Assembly: GCA_021776315.1 (NCBI GenBank)
Contig: JAJFGD010000191.1
Coordinates: forward strand, 1-44,463
Source of the DNA: Hyphococcus sp.
GTDB taxonomy: Bacteria; Pseudomonadota; Alphaproteobacteria; Caulobacterales; Parvularculaceae
Direction of reading: 5' to 3'
DNA length: 44,463 bases
How positions within the stretch are numbered: the stretch's first letter is position 1; every line of letters begins with the position of its first letter. Below, one piece after another: positions 1 to 10,039 of the stretch. Position numbers and translations under genes: made by a program. The notes below the pieces were generated by a model that was not told the DNA's origin, did not search any database, and worked only from the letters and a program-made list of their open reading frames with translations.

Positions 1-30
1 GGCGGCTTGCTTAGTTTGTGCATAAATTTA

Positions 31-1146
31 TTACGGACAAGTATTTGAGTTCACGACAACGCCATTGCTGTCGAGGCTTGCTACTTTTGCTTCGTCGAAT
101 AAGCATTGAGCGGAAGTGCCATTTAGGACCGGACCAGCCATGCCGGGGCGGCCATTGTCAAAGCCCCAGGAATTGACCGACACGATTTCTCCACTGCCAG
201 TCGCTTCATCCATGGGTTGCACCCATGGACCACCGGACGAACCGCCAGACAGCCCACAAGAGCGAAGCCACCAGTTGTCCACACCAAAAGTGCCCATGTC
301 CTCTGCGCAATACATAAAGTTTGGATCTGCAGTTCCGGAGTAGCCTAGTGCATGGGTGAAATCGAGAGAACCAGCCCCTCGGTCACCGTCAGCAACATAG
401 GGCGGTAAAAAATCAATCGGCAAAGAATCCGTCACTGAATCAAGCACTTCATCGTCACCGTTTCCCGCATGGGATCCGGAATCAGCTACAACGAGATAGG
501 CATAATCCCAAGCAATATTGTCTGGAAATTCATTTCTCGTCCAATTCAAATCGACTACCGCGAATTCTGGCACCCAACAACCGAGGGGGTCGTTGTCACA
601 ATTCTCATCCGTACGATTGCCTGTCGTTTCATCTTGATTGGGAATGAACATTATGTTGGTGGCAAATTCTTTATTTTCATCATCATAAACACAATGCGCT
701 GCTGTTACGATAACGGACCGGCCCGACGTGCCGTCTGTTGCAACAGTCCCCGAGCAAATAAAGGCTGTGTTGTCCATTTCAAAAAGAATGCGCCCGGCAG
801 CGGTTTGAACATCACCGCCAAAACCCCAGGATGCGTTTTTGATCGTGCCAGGACTTATTCGTCCGCCACCACCCGGTGGGCGGCGTCCAAAATTGGGTAT
901 GATTCTCGACTCAGCACGCGCTGAACGACCATATAGTCGCTTTTTTCCGTTAGCCCCTTTCAAATAGGAATGGCCACGCTCGTCAATTACGAAATTACGC
1001 GGTTGCGCCTGTTCTATGCGCTCTTTGTTCCAGTGATTAATAACTTTTCGCGTGCGCTCTTTCGTTGCCGCATGGCCGGTATTGGCCAATGAAAAAGAAA
1101 ACACGATTGCAACGCCTAATAATTGAGATTTTCGAATAAAATTCAT
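31..1146 (-). CDS. Secreted trypsin/V8-like serine protease (S1 fold)
   Basis: Signal peptide; His motif VTAAHC; Ser motif GGSSGGPW; 371 aa ORF. Confidence 0.85.
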   Translation of the reverse strand: MNFIRKSQLLGVAIVFSFSLANTGHAATKERTRKVINHWNKERIEQAQPRNFVIDERGHSYLKGANGKKRLYGRSARAESRIIPNFGRRPPGGGGRISPGTIKNASWGFGGDVQTAAGRILFEMDNTAFICSGTVATDGTSGRSVIVTAAHCVYDDENKEFATNIMFIPNQDETTGNRTDENCDNDPLGCWVPEFAVVDLNWTRNEFPDNIAWDYAYLVVADSGSHAGNGDDEVLDSVTDSLPIDFLPPYVADGDRGAGSLDFTHALGYSGTADPNFMYCAEDMGTFGVDNWWLRSCGLSGGSSGGPWVQPMDEATGSGEIVSVNSWGFDNGRPGMAGPVLNGTSAQCLFDEAKVASLDSNGVVVNSNTCP

Positions 1147-1318
1147 ATCTAGTCCTTTTAAATGTTCTCCCTATGGTTGTCTTTTTTAGGTCGCACAACC
1201 TATTTTCAACAATAGGCGTGGGCATCACAAATCCGTGACGAGAATTATGTTGCATCGCAACATAAACCCTCTATGAGGAGGCTCGCTTTCGAAAAATCCG
1301 AGAAAACAGGGGCGCCTC

Positions 1319-2974
1319 GTGACCAAAACAACCCTCGCGGCGTTCGCAGAACGCGTGGCCAATACTGGCTGGAAATCCGTTGAACGGAGCCGGCCAAATC
1401 TCAGCGCGCTCACCCCAAATGTGATCAAGATCGAAGTGCTCGCCGGCCTAACCGTCGCCCTCGCTTTGGTGCCAGAAGCCGTCGCGTTTTCTTTCGTCGC
1501 TGGCGTCCATCCGCTCGTCGGACTCTACGCGGCTTTCATGGTCGGCTTGATCACCGCATTGATCGGTGGGCGACCTGGGATGATCTCGGGTGCAACCGGC
1601 GCGCTCGCCGTCGTTATGGTCGCGTTGGTGGCACAGCATGGTGTCGAATATTTGTTTGCGACCGTTGTGTTGATGGGGATCATGCAATTGCTTGCTGGTG
1701 TGTTTCGCCTCGGTAAATTTATTCGCCTCGTCCCCCATCCCGTGATGCTAGGTTTCGTCAACGGGCTCGCGATCGTGATCTTCCTAGCGCAGCTTAGTCA
1801 GTTTCAAGTGCCTGGGAGCGCGGATGTAGGTGGTCATTCGATGGGCGTTTCCGGCGAATGGATGAGCGGCCTGCCGCTTTTCTTGATGCTCGGACTTGTT
1901 GCGCTGACGATGCTGATCATTTGGGGCGTGCCAAAACTCACCAAAGCCGTCCCAGCGCCGCTCGCGGGGATTGCTATTGTTGCCGCCATCGTCATTGGTT
2001 TTGGCCTTGATGTGCCCCGCGTTGGTGATCTCGCATCAATCAAGGGCGGGCTACCGGCCTTTCACCTGCCGACCGTGCCAGCCACTTTCGAAACGCTGCA
2101 AATCATTTTCCCATACGCGCTCATCCTGGCCGCGATTGGCCTGATCGAGAGTTTGCTGACACTTAATCTCGTAGGCGAAATCACCAAGAAGCGGGGCGGC
2201 GCATCACAGGAATGCCTGGCGCAAGGGGCCGCTAATGTGGTCACCGGATTCTTCGGTGGCATGGGCGGCTGCGCGATGATCGGCCAGTCCATGATCAATG
2301 TGAAATCAGGCGGTCGCACACGACTTTCAGGGATTTCGGCAGCGCTGTTTTTGCTGGCTTTCATCCTGTTCGGTTCAGGGATGATTGAACAGATCCCTCT
2401 CGCCGCTTTGGTCGGCGTCATGTTCATGGTGGTGATTGGCACTTTCGCATGGCAGTCCTTGCGTATCATGCGCCGCATCCCCCTGACCGATGCTTTTGTC
2501 ATCATTTTGGTGACGGCCGTGACCGTCATGCATGACCTTGCGGTCGCCGTAGTTGTTGGCGTTATCGTTTCCGCCCTCGCATTTGCGTGGAACAACGCCA
2601 AACGCATTCACGTCATTACCCGTGACAGTATCCGAGAAGCTGGTGCCAAGGTTTATGAAATCGATGGCCCATTGTTTTTCGGCTCCACTGACGGCTTTGC
2701 CGAACTGTTTACACCCGAAGATGATCCCGAAGTGGTGATCATCGATTTCATGCGCTCGCGCGTTGTCGATCAATCCGCCTTGCAAGCGATTGAAGACTTA
2801 GCGGCAAAATATGAAGCCCTCGACAAGACATTGCGCCTTCGCCATTTAACCCGTGACTGTCATCGATTGCTCAATCGCGCTGGCCAGTTATTGGTCGATT
2901 CAGATGACGACCCGGAATATGCGGTGGCCGTGGATTACGATGTGCGTACCGGCATTTTCGGCGGCGGGCACTAA
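1319..2974 (+). CDS. SulP family anion (sulfate) permease with C-terminal STAS domain
   Basis: [31 protein letters not shown] motif, multiple TM segments, STAS-like C-terminus ([20 protein letters not shown]); GTG start. Confidence 0.93.
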   Translation: MTKTTLAAFAERVANTGWKSVERSRPNLSALTPNVIKIEVLAGLTVALALVPEAVAFSFVAGVHPLVGLYAAFMVGLITALIGGRPGMISGATGALAVVMVALVAQHGVEYLFATVVLMGIMQLLAGVFRLGKFIRLVPHPVMLGFVNGLAIVIFLAQLSQFQVPGSADVGGHSMGVSGEWMSGLPLFLMLGLVALTMLIIWGVPKLTKAVPAPLAGIAIVAAIVIGFGLDVPRVGDLASIKGGLPAFHLPTVPATFETLQIIFPYALILAAIGLIESLLTLNLVGEITKKRGGASQECLAQGAANVVTGFFGGMGGCAMIGQSMINVKSGGRTRLSGISAALFLLAFILFGSGMIEQIPLAALVGVMFMVVIGTFAWQSLRIMRRIPLTDAFVIILVTAVTVMHDLAVAVVVGVIVSALAFAWNNAKRIHVITRDSIREAGAKVYEIDGPLFFGSTDGFAELFTPEDDPEVVIIDFMRSRVVDQSALQAIEDLAAKYEALDKTLRLRHLTRDCHRLLNRAGQLLVDSDDDPEYAVAVDYDVRTGIFGGGH

Positions 2975-2985
2975 TTGATTTCGCA

Positions 2986-4074
2986 TCAATAGGTCAGGTT
3001 TCCGGCCGTCGCCACGGCACCCGGTTTCATCAACAAACACATCGCTGCCCAGCGCTCTAGGTCTTTGTTCTTTTCCTCAAAGGTCACCGCCACAGCGCGC
3101 TCACGTACACATGGTTCCTCTAAGCTTTTTTGCGCTTCTGGCGTTAAAGGCGGGACGATGCCGTCAGGGAACATCGCCGGGTTAGCACCGCCGGTGCGTT
3201 GTGGCGTCAGATAAAATGCCCGAAGCGCATCAAGCGCGGCAACATGATAAATCGAACCATGGGTCTCAGAGCCAGCGCGCCCTACATAGGTCCAACGCAG
3301 GTCGTCAGGCGCGCCCGCGTCCAGCGCCGCAATCAGGCCATCCAAGCCACTTTGCATCAAATATCCCTCGTCACCCATGGTCACGTATAATCGGCGATTA
3401 CCGGCGGGCATCGCCGCCAGGTCCGCTGGGGCCTCCTCCGCAAGGCGCATCTCGTCCCACCAAAGACTAGGGGAAACAGCGATATAGTCATCAAACAGGG
3501 TCGGGTCTTTCAGCAAGGTTTCTATAATAAACAACCCCGCCAGAGATTCGCCCATCACGGCCTCAGTGCCGTTGGTACGAAACTGGCCGTTGACCCAACT
3601 CATCACGTCATCGCGCAAGAACTGTCGGAATTGGCTTGACCCACCAGGGGCCGCCCCAAGCATTTCCGTATAAGCCGCAACATCAATCGCGGGCGGCGTT
3701 ATTTCCGTCCTGCGATTGACGGTTTCAACACCGACAAGAATGAACGGTTCAAAGGTGAAATTCATTTCTCGCGATTGAGCAATACCAGCGATATGTGGAA
3801 AATCTTGTTCAGGACCGCCATCAATGACATAGACAACTGGAAATGTGCGCGTTGGCTCAGCTTTATATTCCGCAGGCAGACGAACCGTTATGCGCCGACT
3901 GTTTTCAAATATTGTCGATGCAATCATGTAATTCGTCCCGATACTGACAACATCGGGGCCCAAACTAACATCAACGGTCCTGTGCATGGCGGCCATTTCA
4001 CCAATGCGCTCGCTATCGTCACAAGAACCCAACAGCATGAGCACCGCCGCGGTGCAGATCGCCGGAAATTTCAC
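2986..4074 (-). CDS. Alpha/beta hydrolase, esterase D/Fes-like, putative lipoprotein
   Basis: Lipobox LLGSC; GESLAGLF nucleophile elbow; PVVYVIDGG motif. Confidence 0.8.
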   Translation of the reverse strand: MKFPAICTAAVLMLLGSCDDSERIGEMAAMHRTVDVSLGPDVVSIGTNYMIASTIFENSRRITVRLPAEYKAEPTRTFPVVYVIDGGPEQDFPHIAGIAQSREMNFTFEPFILVGVETVNRRTEITPPAIDVAAYTEMLGAAPGGSSQFRQFLRDDVMSWVNGQFRTNGTEAVMGESLAGLFIIETLLKDPTLFDDYIAVSPSLWWDEMRLAEEAPADLAAMPAGNRRLYVTMGDEGYLMQSGLDGLIAALDAGAPDDLRWTYVGRAGSETHGSIYHVAALDALRAFYLTPQRTGGANPAMFPDGIVPPLTPEAQKSLEEPCVRERAVAVTFEEKNKDLERWAAMCLLMKPGAVATAGNLTY

Positions 4075-4175
4075 CCGCTTGCCCCCTTTAGAATTGGCTC
4101 GCCCTTCCTGTTTAGCGCATCACTAGCAAAAAGCCCAAAATGCCGATTGACATCACGGAAAATTGATATAACCAT

Positions 4176-4550
4176 ATGGTTATGGAACAATTAAGTTATA
4201 CAACGTCGCCACCCAGTCTTGATGCCGTTTTTGCGGCCCTAGCAGACCCTACCCGCCGGGCGATCCTTTCGCGTTTGGCCGATGGGGAAGCCTCAGTGAA
4301 CGAGATTGCAGCACCTTTTGAGATTAGTCAGCCGGCCGTCTCAAAACACCTAAAGGTGCTCGAGCGTGCCGGATTGGTCGAGCGTGACGTGGAACAACAG
4401 CGCCGCCCAGCCAGATTAAAAGCAGAGCCGATGACCGCAGCTGTGAATTGGCTTGAAGACTTTCGTAAATTTTGGGGGACCAGTTTCGATCAACTCGACG
4501 ATGTCCTTACACAGATGAAAAATGAACCGAAGGAAAAAAAAGATGAGTGA
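4176..4550 (+). CDS. ArsR family transcriptional regulator
   Basis: ADPTRRAILSRLADGEASVNEIAAPFEISQPAVSKHLKVLERAGLV winged HTH; start may be ATG 4176 or ATG 4182. Confidence 0.93.
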   Translation: MVMEQLSYTTSPPSLDAVFAALADPTRRAILSRLADGEASVNEIAAPFEISQPAVSKHLKVLERAGLVERDVEQQRRPARLKAEPMTAAVNWLEDFRKFWGTSFDQLDDVLTQMKNEPKEKKDE

Positions 4551-5040
4551 TTTACCCGAATATGTGCTTGATCGCGAATTCAATGCACCCCGCGACATGG
4601 TCTGGAAAGCCTGGACCGACCCAGAACTGTTGGCCCGCTGGTATGGGCCCGGCGTTGAGACAATCATCCATAAGTTTGATTTGAAACCTGGCGGTGAATG
4701 GCTGAACGAAATGAAATGGGGTGATAATTCCATGCTCAGCAAAATGGTGTTCCAACAAGTAACACCGAAAGATCAACTGGTCTGGGATCACTATTCAGCA
4801 ACCGACAAGGACTGGAACAGTATCAAGAACCCTAAAATGCCTGATTGGCCAGACGTATTATTGACGACGGTAGGTTTTGAGGCGGCGGGATCAAAAACCA
4901 ACGTGCGCCTGACGCAAGTGCCCGTAGGTGCGAGCGATGCTGAAAACGCCTGCTTTGCCCAAATGATGGAAGGCATGAGTAAAGGTTGGGGTTCTGGCTA
5001 TGCCATCATGGACGAAATGTTTGCGGAAATGCAGACTTAA
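4543..5040 (+). CDS. SRPBCC/AHSA1 domain protein
   Basis: LDREFNAPRDMVWKAWTDPELLARWYGPG; ATG 4543 overlaps the end of arsR. Confidence 0.9.
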   Translation: MSDLPEYVLDREFNAPRDMVWKAWTDPELLARWYGPGVETIIHKFDLKPGGEWLNEMKWGDNSMLSKMVFQQVTPKDQLVWDHYSATDKDWNSIKNPKMPDWPDVLLTTVGFEAAGSKTNVRLTQVPVGASDAENACFAQMMEGMSKGWGSGYAIMDEMFAEMQT

Positions 5041-5057
5041 TCTGCTTCGTATGACCA

Positions 5058-5080
5058 TGCCCTCACAATGCGTGAGGGCA
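5058..5080. terminator. Perfect 9-bp stem, 5-nt loop between convergent genes
   Basis: TGCCCTCAC-aatgc-GTGAGGGCA; no clear U tract on either strand. Confidence 0.5.
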
Positions 5081-5105
5081 CGCTGCGCGACCATGTCGGC
5101 TACAG

Positions 5106-6146
5106 CTAGATGATTTCCATGCCGTCAAATAACGGGTCGTTCTCGGCATCAAGCTCAACAGCCGCAAACGCTTCCTCAGTTTCGTCGATACTATCGACGC
5201 AGGCCACGTGAAATAGCGCATCACCGCGATTGACGATCGGTAAATTGGTGCGACCAATGATGAAACCATCATTCCGCGCCAGAACATCTTTGTTGACCTG
5301 ACCAAGCGGATCGGAAACGACACCGATGACCGCATCTTTACTGACTTGAGCACCAAGCGGTTTTTGAGCTCGCAAGATCCCACCCATCGGCGCCCGCAAC
5401 CAATGGCTCGACATCGCACGAATGGGTTCTGATTTTCTCGTTTTCTCCTTGCCCTTTGGCAACATACCGACATGGCGCAAAACATTGATCACGCCTTTTA
5501 CGCCAATCCGAATAGCGCTTTCGTCAAAACGAAGTGCTTCACCCGCCTCGTAGAGCAAAATATTGCAGCCGACTTCTTGCGCTTCTTGACGCAAAGAACC
5601 GTCGCGCAAATTCGAATTTAACATGATCGAGGCACCAAAAGCCTGGGCCATGGCCTCAACGGCAGGGTCGCCGAGATTGGCTCTAATTTGTGGAAGATTG
5701 GCACGGTGGACTGCACCACTATGTAGATCGACCCCGAAATCTGTGAGTTCCACAATTTCCGTCATGAAAATATGCGCCAGTTGTGCGGCGAGAGATCCGG
5801 AACGACTACCGGGGAAACTTCGGTTCAAATCACGACGGTCAGGCAGGTAACGCGATAGCCCAACGAAACCATACGTATTTACAACCGGCACCAAAATAAG
5901 CGTTCCACGCAATCTGGACAATGCTTTTACTTCAGTGAGGCGACGGATAATTTCGACACCAATGATTTCATCGCCATGTATGGCGGCACTAACAAACGTA
6001 ACAGGTCCCTCGCGATGGCCATGAAAAACCTGAACCCGCATATGCATGCGTGTGTGATCAGACAAATAGCTCAATGGAATATCAATAATGCGATGTTCAC
6101 CCGGCGCGATTTTTTCTCCGCCAAGTTCAAATGCTTGCCTCACCAT
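5106..6146 (-). CDS. Succinylglutamate desuccinylase/aspartoacylase family (M14-like) protein
   Basis: SAAIHGDEIIGVEIIRRL and DLNRSFPGS/VDLHSGAVHR metal-binding motifs; MVRQAFELGGEKI chosen as start, ATG at 6146, rather than the 6212 ORF start. Confidence 0.88.
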   Translation of the reverse strand: MVRQAFELGGEKIAPGEHRIIDIPLSYLSDHTRMHMRVQVFHGHREGPVTFVSAAIHGDEIIGVEIIRRLTEVKALSRLRGTLILVPVVNTYGFVGLSRYLPDRRDLNRSFPGSRSGSLAAQLAHIFMTEIVELTDFGVDLHSGAVHRANLPQIRANLGDPAVEAMAQAFGASIMLNSNLRDGSLRQEAQEVGCNILLYEAGEALRFDESAIRIGVKGVINVLRHVGMLPKGKEKTRKSEPIRAMSSHWLRAPMGGILRAQKPLGAQVSKDAVIGVVSDPLGQVNKDVLARNDGFIIGRTNLPIVNRGDALFHVACVDSIDETEEAFAAVELDAENDPLFDGMEII

Positions 6147-6153
6147 CTCGCCC

Positions 6154-7059
6154 CTACCCTTTACCGCGTGTTTTTGTTTTTCCGGGTTTTGCATCCTTTT
6201 CAAGATATTCAATAATCATGCTGGCAACATCATTACCGGTGGCTTTTTCAAGCCCCTCAAGACCGGGTGACGAATTTACCTCCATGACCACGGGCCCGTC
6301 ATTTGCGCGCAACAAATCCACGCCGCATACATTTAGCCCCATGGCCTTTGCTGCTTTTACGGCCGTTGACCGTTCCAACGGTGTAATTTTTACCGTCTCC
6401 GCCGTACCACCGCGATGCAGGTTAGAGCGAAAATCGCCGTCCTTGCCTTTGCGAAGCATGGCCGCGACAACCTTATCGCCAATAACAAAACACCGTAGAT
6501 CCTCGCCCCCAGCTTCTTTGACAAACTGTTGCACAAGGATGTTCGTTTTGACGCCACCAAATGCTTGAATAATTGATTCTGCGGCCTTTTGAGTTTCACC
6601 CAAAACAACACCAATCCCTTGTGTGCCTTCGAGGAGTTTAATGATCACCGGTGCGCCGCCAGCCATTTCAATGATCTGTTCGGCCTGTGACGTCCGATGC
6701 GCAAAAACCGTCACCGGTAAGCCAATGCCTTTGCGCGCCAAAAGCTGCATGCTTCGCAGTTTGTCGCGTGATCGAGTGATAGCCACTGATTCATTGAGCG
6801 GATAAACGCCCATCATCTCAAATTGGCGCAAAACTGCTGTGCCATAGAAAGTTACTGACGCCCCAATCCTTGGAATAACAGCGTCATAGAGCGGCAGTAT
6901 CTCACCCGCATAGCGAATGGAGGGTTTGTTCGACGTAATATTGATGTAGCAGCGCAGATGATCGAGCACATCGATCTGATGACCGCGTTGTTTGGCTGCC
7001 TCAACAAGTCTTTTGTGGGAATACAAATCTGCATTTCTGCAAAGCAGGGCAATTTTCAT
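6154..7059 (-). CDS. rimK: RimK-type ATP-grasp ligase (ribosomal protein S6 L-glutamate ligase-like)
   Basis: [67 protein letters not shown]. Confidence 0.93.
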   Translation of the reverse strand: MKIALLCRNADLYSHKRLVEAAKQRGHQIDVLDHLRCYINITSNKPSIRYAGEILPLYDAVIPRIGASVTFYGTAVLRQFEMMGVYPLNESVAITRSRDKLRSMQLLARKGIGLPVTVFAHRTSQAEQIIEMAGGAPVIIKLLEGTQGIGVVLGETQKAAESIIQAFGGVKTNILVQQFVKEAGGEDLRCFVIGDKVVAAMLRKGKDGDFRSNLHRGGTAETVKITPLERSTAVKAAKAMGLNVCGVDLLRANDGPVVMEVNSSPGLEGLEKATGNDVASMIIEYLEKDAKPGKTKTRGKG

Positions 7060-7061
7060 TA

Positions 7062-7517
7062 TTATTCTCCATCAATCTTTGTTTTAAATTTCTTATTCTT
7101 TCGACCTGCTCGATAGGACTTGCCCGGATCGATAACAAACTTGTTTCGTATGGCCTCGCGGCCAATCAGCATTCGAAAACCGAGCTCATCACGGTTTGTA
7201 AGCGTCAACTCAATCTTCAGTTCTTTGTCGCCAATGATGGCTGTCGTCTCGACAACATATCTGTTCTCACTATGCCCGGTTGAGCTGGTAATTTTTCTTT
7301 GATCCAACACGCGCGCTTCACACCTGACCTCAGGCAATCGTCTTCGTTGCACTGGGTGAACAAAAAATTCGACATGTGGTACACCGGCTTTTTCAAAAGG
7401 CCGTATATGAAAGGCGTGTAGCGCCGAGGTTCGCGCACCCGTATCAATCTTGGCTTTTATAGGGGCGAGACAAAATTCTGGCAGCGATATCCATTCGCGC
7501 CAGCCAATTAGAGACAT
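7062..7517 (-). CDS. RimB-like / ATP-dependent zinc protease family protein
   Basis: [17 protein letters not shown] and [10 protein letters not shown] motifs; start at MSLIGWREW preferred; ORF is open to 7643. Confidence 0.85.
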   Translation of the reverse strand: MSLIGWREWISLPEFCLAPIKAKIDTGARTSALHAFHIRPFEKAGVPHVEFFVHPVQRRRLPEVRCEARVLDQRKITSSTGHSENRYVVETTAIIGDKELKIELTLTNRDELGFRMLIGREAIRNKFVIDPGKSYRAGRKNKKFKTKIDGE

Positions 7518-7548
7518 CGCGCCAATGGCGTTGAGATCTTTTTGCTTC

Positions 7549-7851
7549 TTAGTGCTTCGTTTCGTTGCCTTCACCCGTTTCTTTGAAACTGGCTTCCCCG
7601 AGACGTCGATAACTGGCGAATGTCCGCGCGCTCGCGACGGCATAATAGGTCTCCATATCTAAAAAAACGAAACCACGTTCAAACAACTCGTTTGCCAATT
7701 CCAGAATGAAACTATCTGGCAGTTTTTTCCGATCCGCGATCTTACGGAGCATTTTCGGCGATAACCGAAAACGCCCACTAGGTTTGCCGCCAAAAGGCTG
7801 GTCGTAGAGGGCCGCGATTTTTTGAGCGATATCCGAAATCGAAGGCCGCAT
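7549..7851 (-). CDS. Small hypothetical protein, first gene of the RimK cluster
   Basis: 100 aa ORF in same orientation as the downstream Zn-protease/RimK genes; helical RFRLSPKMLRKIADRKKLPDSFILELANELFERGFVFLDM segment, possibly wHTH-like. Confidence 0.7.
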   Translation of the reverse strand: MRPSISDIAQKIAALYDQPFGGKPSGRFRLSPKMLRKIADRKKLPDSFILELANELFERGFVFLDMETYYAVASARTFASYRRLGEASFKETGEGNETKH

Positions 7852-7893
7852 TTGACGGTTCCCCTGGCTGAAAGTTTCAAATAGGCATTATTT

Positions 7894-7928
7894 TTGCCTA
7901 TAGCAATAGTTTTTACTGCTATAGGCAA
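7894..7928 (-). promoter_or_regulatory. 12-bp perfect dyad overlapping a predicted sigma70-type promoter of the RimK cluster
   Basis: TTGCCTATAGCA-N11-TGCTATAGGCAA; on minus strand TTGCCT-N17-TGCTAT; extra half-site ATAGGCA at 7881-7887. Confidence 0.6.
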
Positions 7929-7995
7929 TTTTTATTACTTTAGCTTTATGCCAACGCTTACAGATGGCGGAAACCTGGCTGGAAAGACTTCTTGC

Positions 7996-10008
7996 TCATT
8001 CCGGCAAGGCGAATGCCACGAGTTGATCGCCCAATGTCGTTCCGGCTCGGGCATGGCCGCCAGCATAGATCACCACATATTGCCGCCCTTGCCATTCATA
8101 AGTCATTGGTGTGGCTTGACCGCCAGCGGGAAGGCGCGCGCGCCATAGCTCCGTACCCGTCTCAATATCAAAAGCACGAAGATAGTCGTCCATCGCAGCA
8201 CCGATAAAGACGAGGTCACCTGCAGTAATAATTGGACCACCAAAGTTTGGCGTCCCTAGCTTAGCTTTGGTAAGGCCATCGGAAAGGTCTTCAACGGTAC
8301 CAAAGGTTTTGCGCCACACAATTTCGCCAGACGCCAAATCGACACCTGCAATCACACCCCATGGGGGCGACGTGCAAGGAAGCCCCAATGGCGACATCAA
8401 AACCTCTCGCTTCATCGCAAAAGGGGCGCCGGTTTGTGGACCAATTTCGGAATCATGAAATGTCTCGCGGGCCGCAGCCACGTCATCAGCAGGGATTAGC
8501 TGAATGTGATGGGCCGCATTGCTCATATTAATCACGAGAAGGTTGCGGGTTTCGTCAAAAGCGGCACCACCCCAATTTGCGCCACCCCCTGTAAACGGAA
8601 ATAAAATCGTCCCTTCTTCGCTTGGCGGTGTGAACAAACCGTCATTTCGAGCCCCAGCGATTGCTTTCCTACAGGCCCGTTTATCAAACCATGTGAGCCC
8701 AAAAGCATCATCAGGGCTCAACCTGTTCGGCACGATCGGCGGCGTCACAACCGGGAAGGGCTGGGTTGGCGATAACACTTCGCCAGTTGCGCCACCTTGG
8801 GGCACCGCACGCTCTTCAACCGGCAATACTGGCGCGCCAGTGTCGCGGTCTAGCACAAAGACAAGACCCGTCTTAGTGACCTGCGCCACCACATCGCGCC
8901 GGACGCCATTTTGGGTGACGGAATAAAGCCCAGGTTGGGCGGGTAAATCATAATCCCAAACATCATGATGCACGGTTTGAAAGGCCCAATGCACAGCGCC
9001 CGTTTCAGCATTTAAGGCGACGACTGAATTGGCATAGCGATTATCACCAGGGCGCAATCCCCCATAAAAATCAGGGCTCGGGCTAGAGGTCGGGACAAAA
9101 ACCAGCCCGCGTTCTGGATCAACGGACATCGGTGCCCAGGCATTGGCATGGCCTTCGATCGGCACGCCGTCACCTAGCCAATCATCAGCATTCGGAGCAA
9201 TTGCGTCGCGAGGAATTGGGTCGAAAGACCATTTGGCCTCGCCGGTGACGACATCAAAAGCGCGCACGGCACCACGCGGCGCTTCCACACGGGCATTGTC
9301 CCCGATGGCCGAGCCAACAATAACCGTATTGCCGACGACCACTGGCGGCGAGGTAAACTGAAATTCACCGGGCCATACCAGATCCATACCCGGTTCAATG
9401 CGAAGTTCGCCATTATTTCCAAAGCCACCACAAGACTCGCCGGTTTTTGCGTCGATCGCGATCAATCGACCATCATTTGTGGCCATCAATAGGCGCACCG
9501 GGCAAACATCAGTTGTGCCGCGCCATTGCGCGATCCCGCGGCACACAAATTGATTGGCCGGACGTTGATCAAGGTTGATTTGAGCGTCGTAGCGCCATTT
9601 CTCAGTCCCAGTGCCGGGATCAACAGCAATGATTTCGTTGAACGGTGTGCAAAAAGTAAGTGCATCGTCGACAAGAATTGGCGTTCCCTCCGATGCAGAG
9701 CGCCGCATCACATCAGAACGTGTTGTCAAATCACCCGTCGAATAGGTCCATGCAACTTTGAGGTCATCGATTGTTTCATGATCAATTTGGTCCACGGCGC
9801 TGTATCGTGCGCCGCCATCATCCCCGCCATAGGCGGACCACCCAGATTTTTCAGGAATGGGCGCAACAACGGCCGGCGGCGTGTTCTCAATATCCAGGGC
9901 CTTAGAGCCGCCCCACGTCCAAACGAAATCGCCGCCCAACAAGGCGAGAATGCCCGCAAAAAGCACAAACGCCGCCGCCGCCAGTGAAATGCGCAGAAAA
10001 ATTCCCAT
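7996..10008 (-). CDS. PQQ-dependent dehydrogenase (quinoprotein), single N-terminal TM anchor
   Basis: SGWSAYGGDDGGARYSAVDQI; repeated beta-propeller W motifs; GGGANWGGAAFDETRNLLVINMSN. Confidence 0.9.
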   Translation of the reverse strand: MGIFLRISLAAAAFVLFAGILALLGGDFVWTWGGSKALDIENTPPAVVAPIPEKSGWSAYGGDDGGARYSAVDQIDHETIDDLKVAWTYSTGDLTTRSDVMRRSASEGTPILVDDALTFCTPFNEIIAVDPGTGTEKWRYDAQINLDQRPANQFVCRGIAQWRGTTDVCPVRLLMATNDGRLIAIDAKTGESCGGFGNNGELRIEPGMDLVWPGEFQFTSPPVVVGNTVIVGSAIGDNARVEAPRGAVRAFDVVTGEAKWSFDPIPRDAIAPNADDWLGDGVPIEGHANAWAPMSVDPERGLVFVPTSSPSPDFYGGLRPGDNRYANSVVALNAETGAVHWAFQTVHHDVWDYDLPAQPGLYSVTQNGVRRDVVAQVTKTGLVFVLDRDTGAPVLPVEERAVPQGGATGEVLSPTQPFPVVTPPIVPNRLSPDDAFGLTWFDKRACRKAIAGARNDGLFTPPSEEGTILFPFTGGGANWGGAAFDETRNLLVINMSNAAHHIQLIPADDVAAARETFHDSEIGPQTGAPFAMKREVLMSPLGLPCTSPPWGVIAGVDLASGEIVWRKTFGTVEDLSDGLTKAKLGTPNFGGPIITAGDLVFIGAAMDDYLRAFDIETGTELWRARLPAGGQATPMTYEWQGRQYVVIYAGGHARAGTTLGDQLVAFALPE

Positions 10009-10039
10009 CAGACCAAACTCCCCTAACCCAAAGGTCAGT

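Noticed and set aside
469-924. 151-aa plus-strand ORF antisense to the serine protease
   Set aside because: The opposite strand encodes a protease with complete catalytic motifs; this is a shadow ORF.
2062-2607. 181-aa antisense ORF inside the SulP gene
   Set aside because: Fully overlaps a clear transporter CDS; low-complexity M/T/P/A-rich translation typical of a shadow ORF.
7518-7643. N-terminal extension of the RimB-like ORF
   Set aside because: The extension is lysine/serine-rich and overlaps the upstream 100-aa gene; MSLIGWREW at 7517 is the more likely start, though a longer form cannot be excluded.
9526-9987. 153-aa plus-strand ORF antisense to the PQQ dehydrogenase
   Set aside because: Shadow ORF of a well-supported CDS, no recognisable domain.
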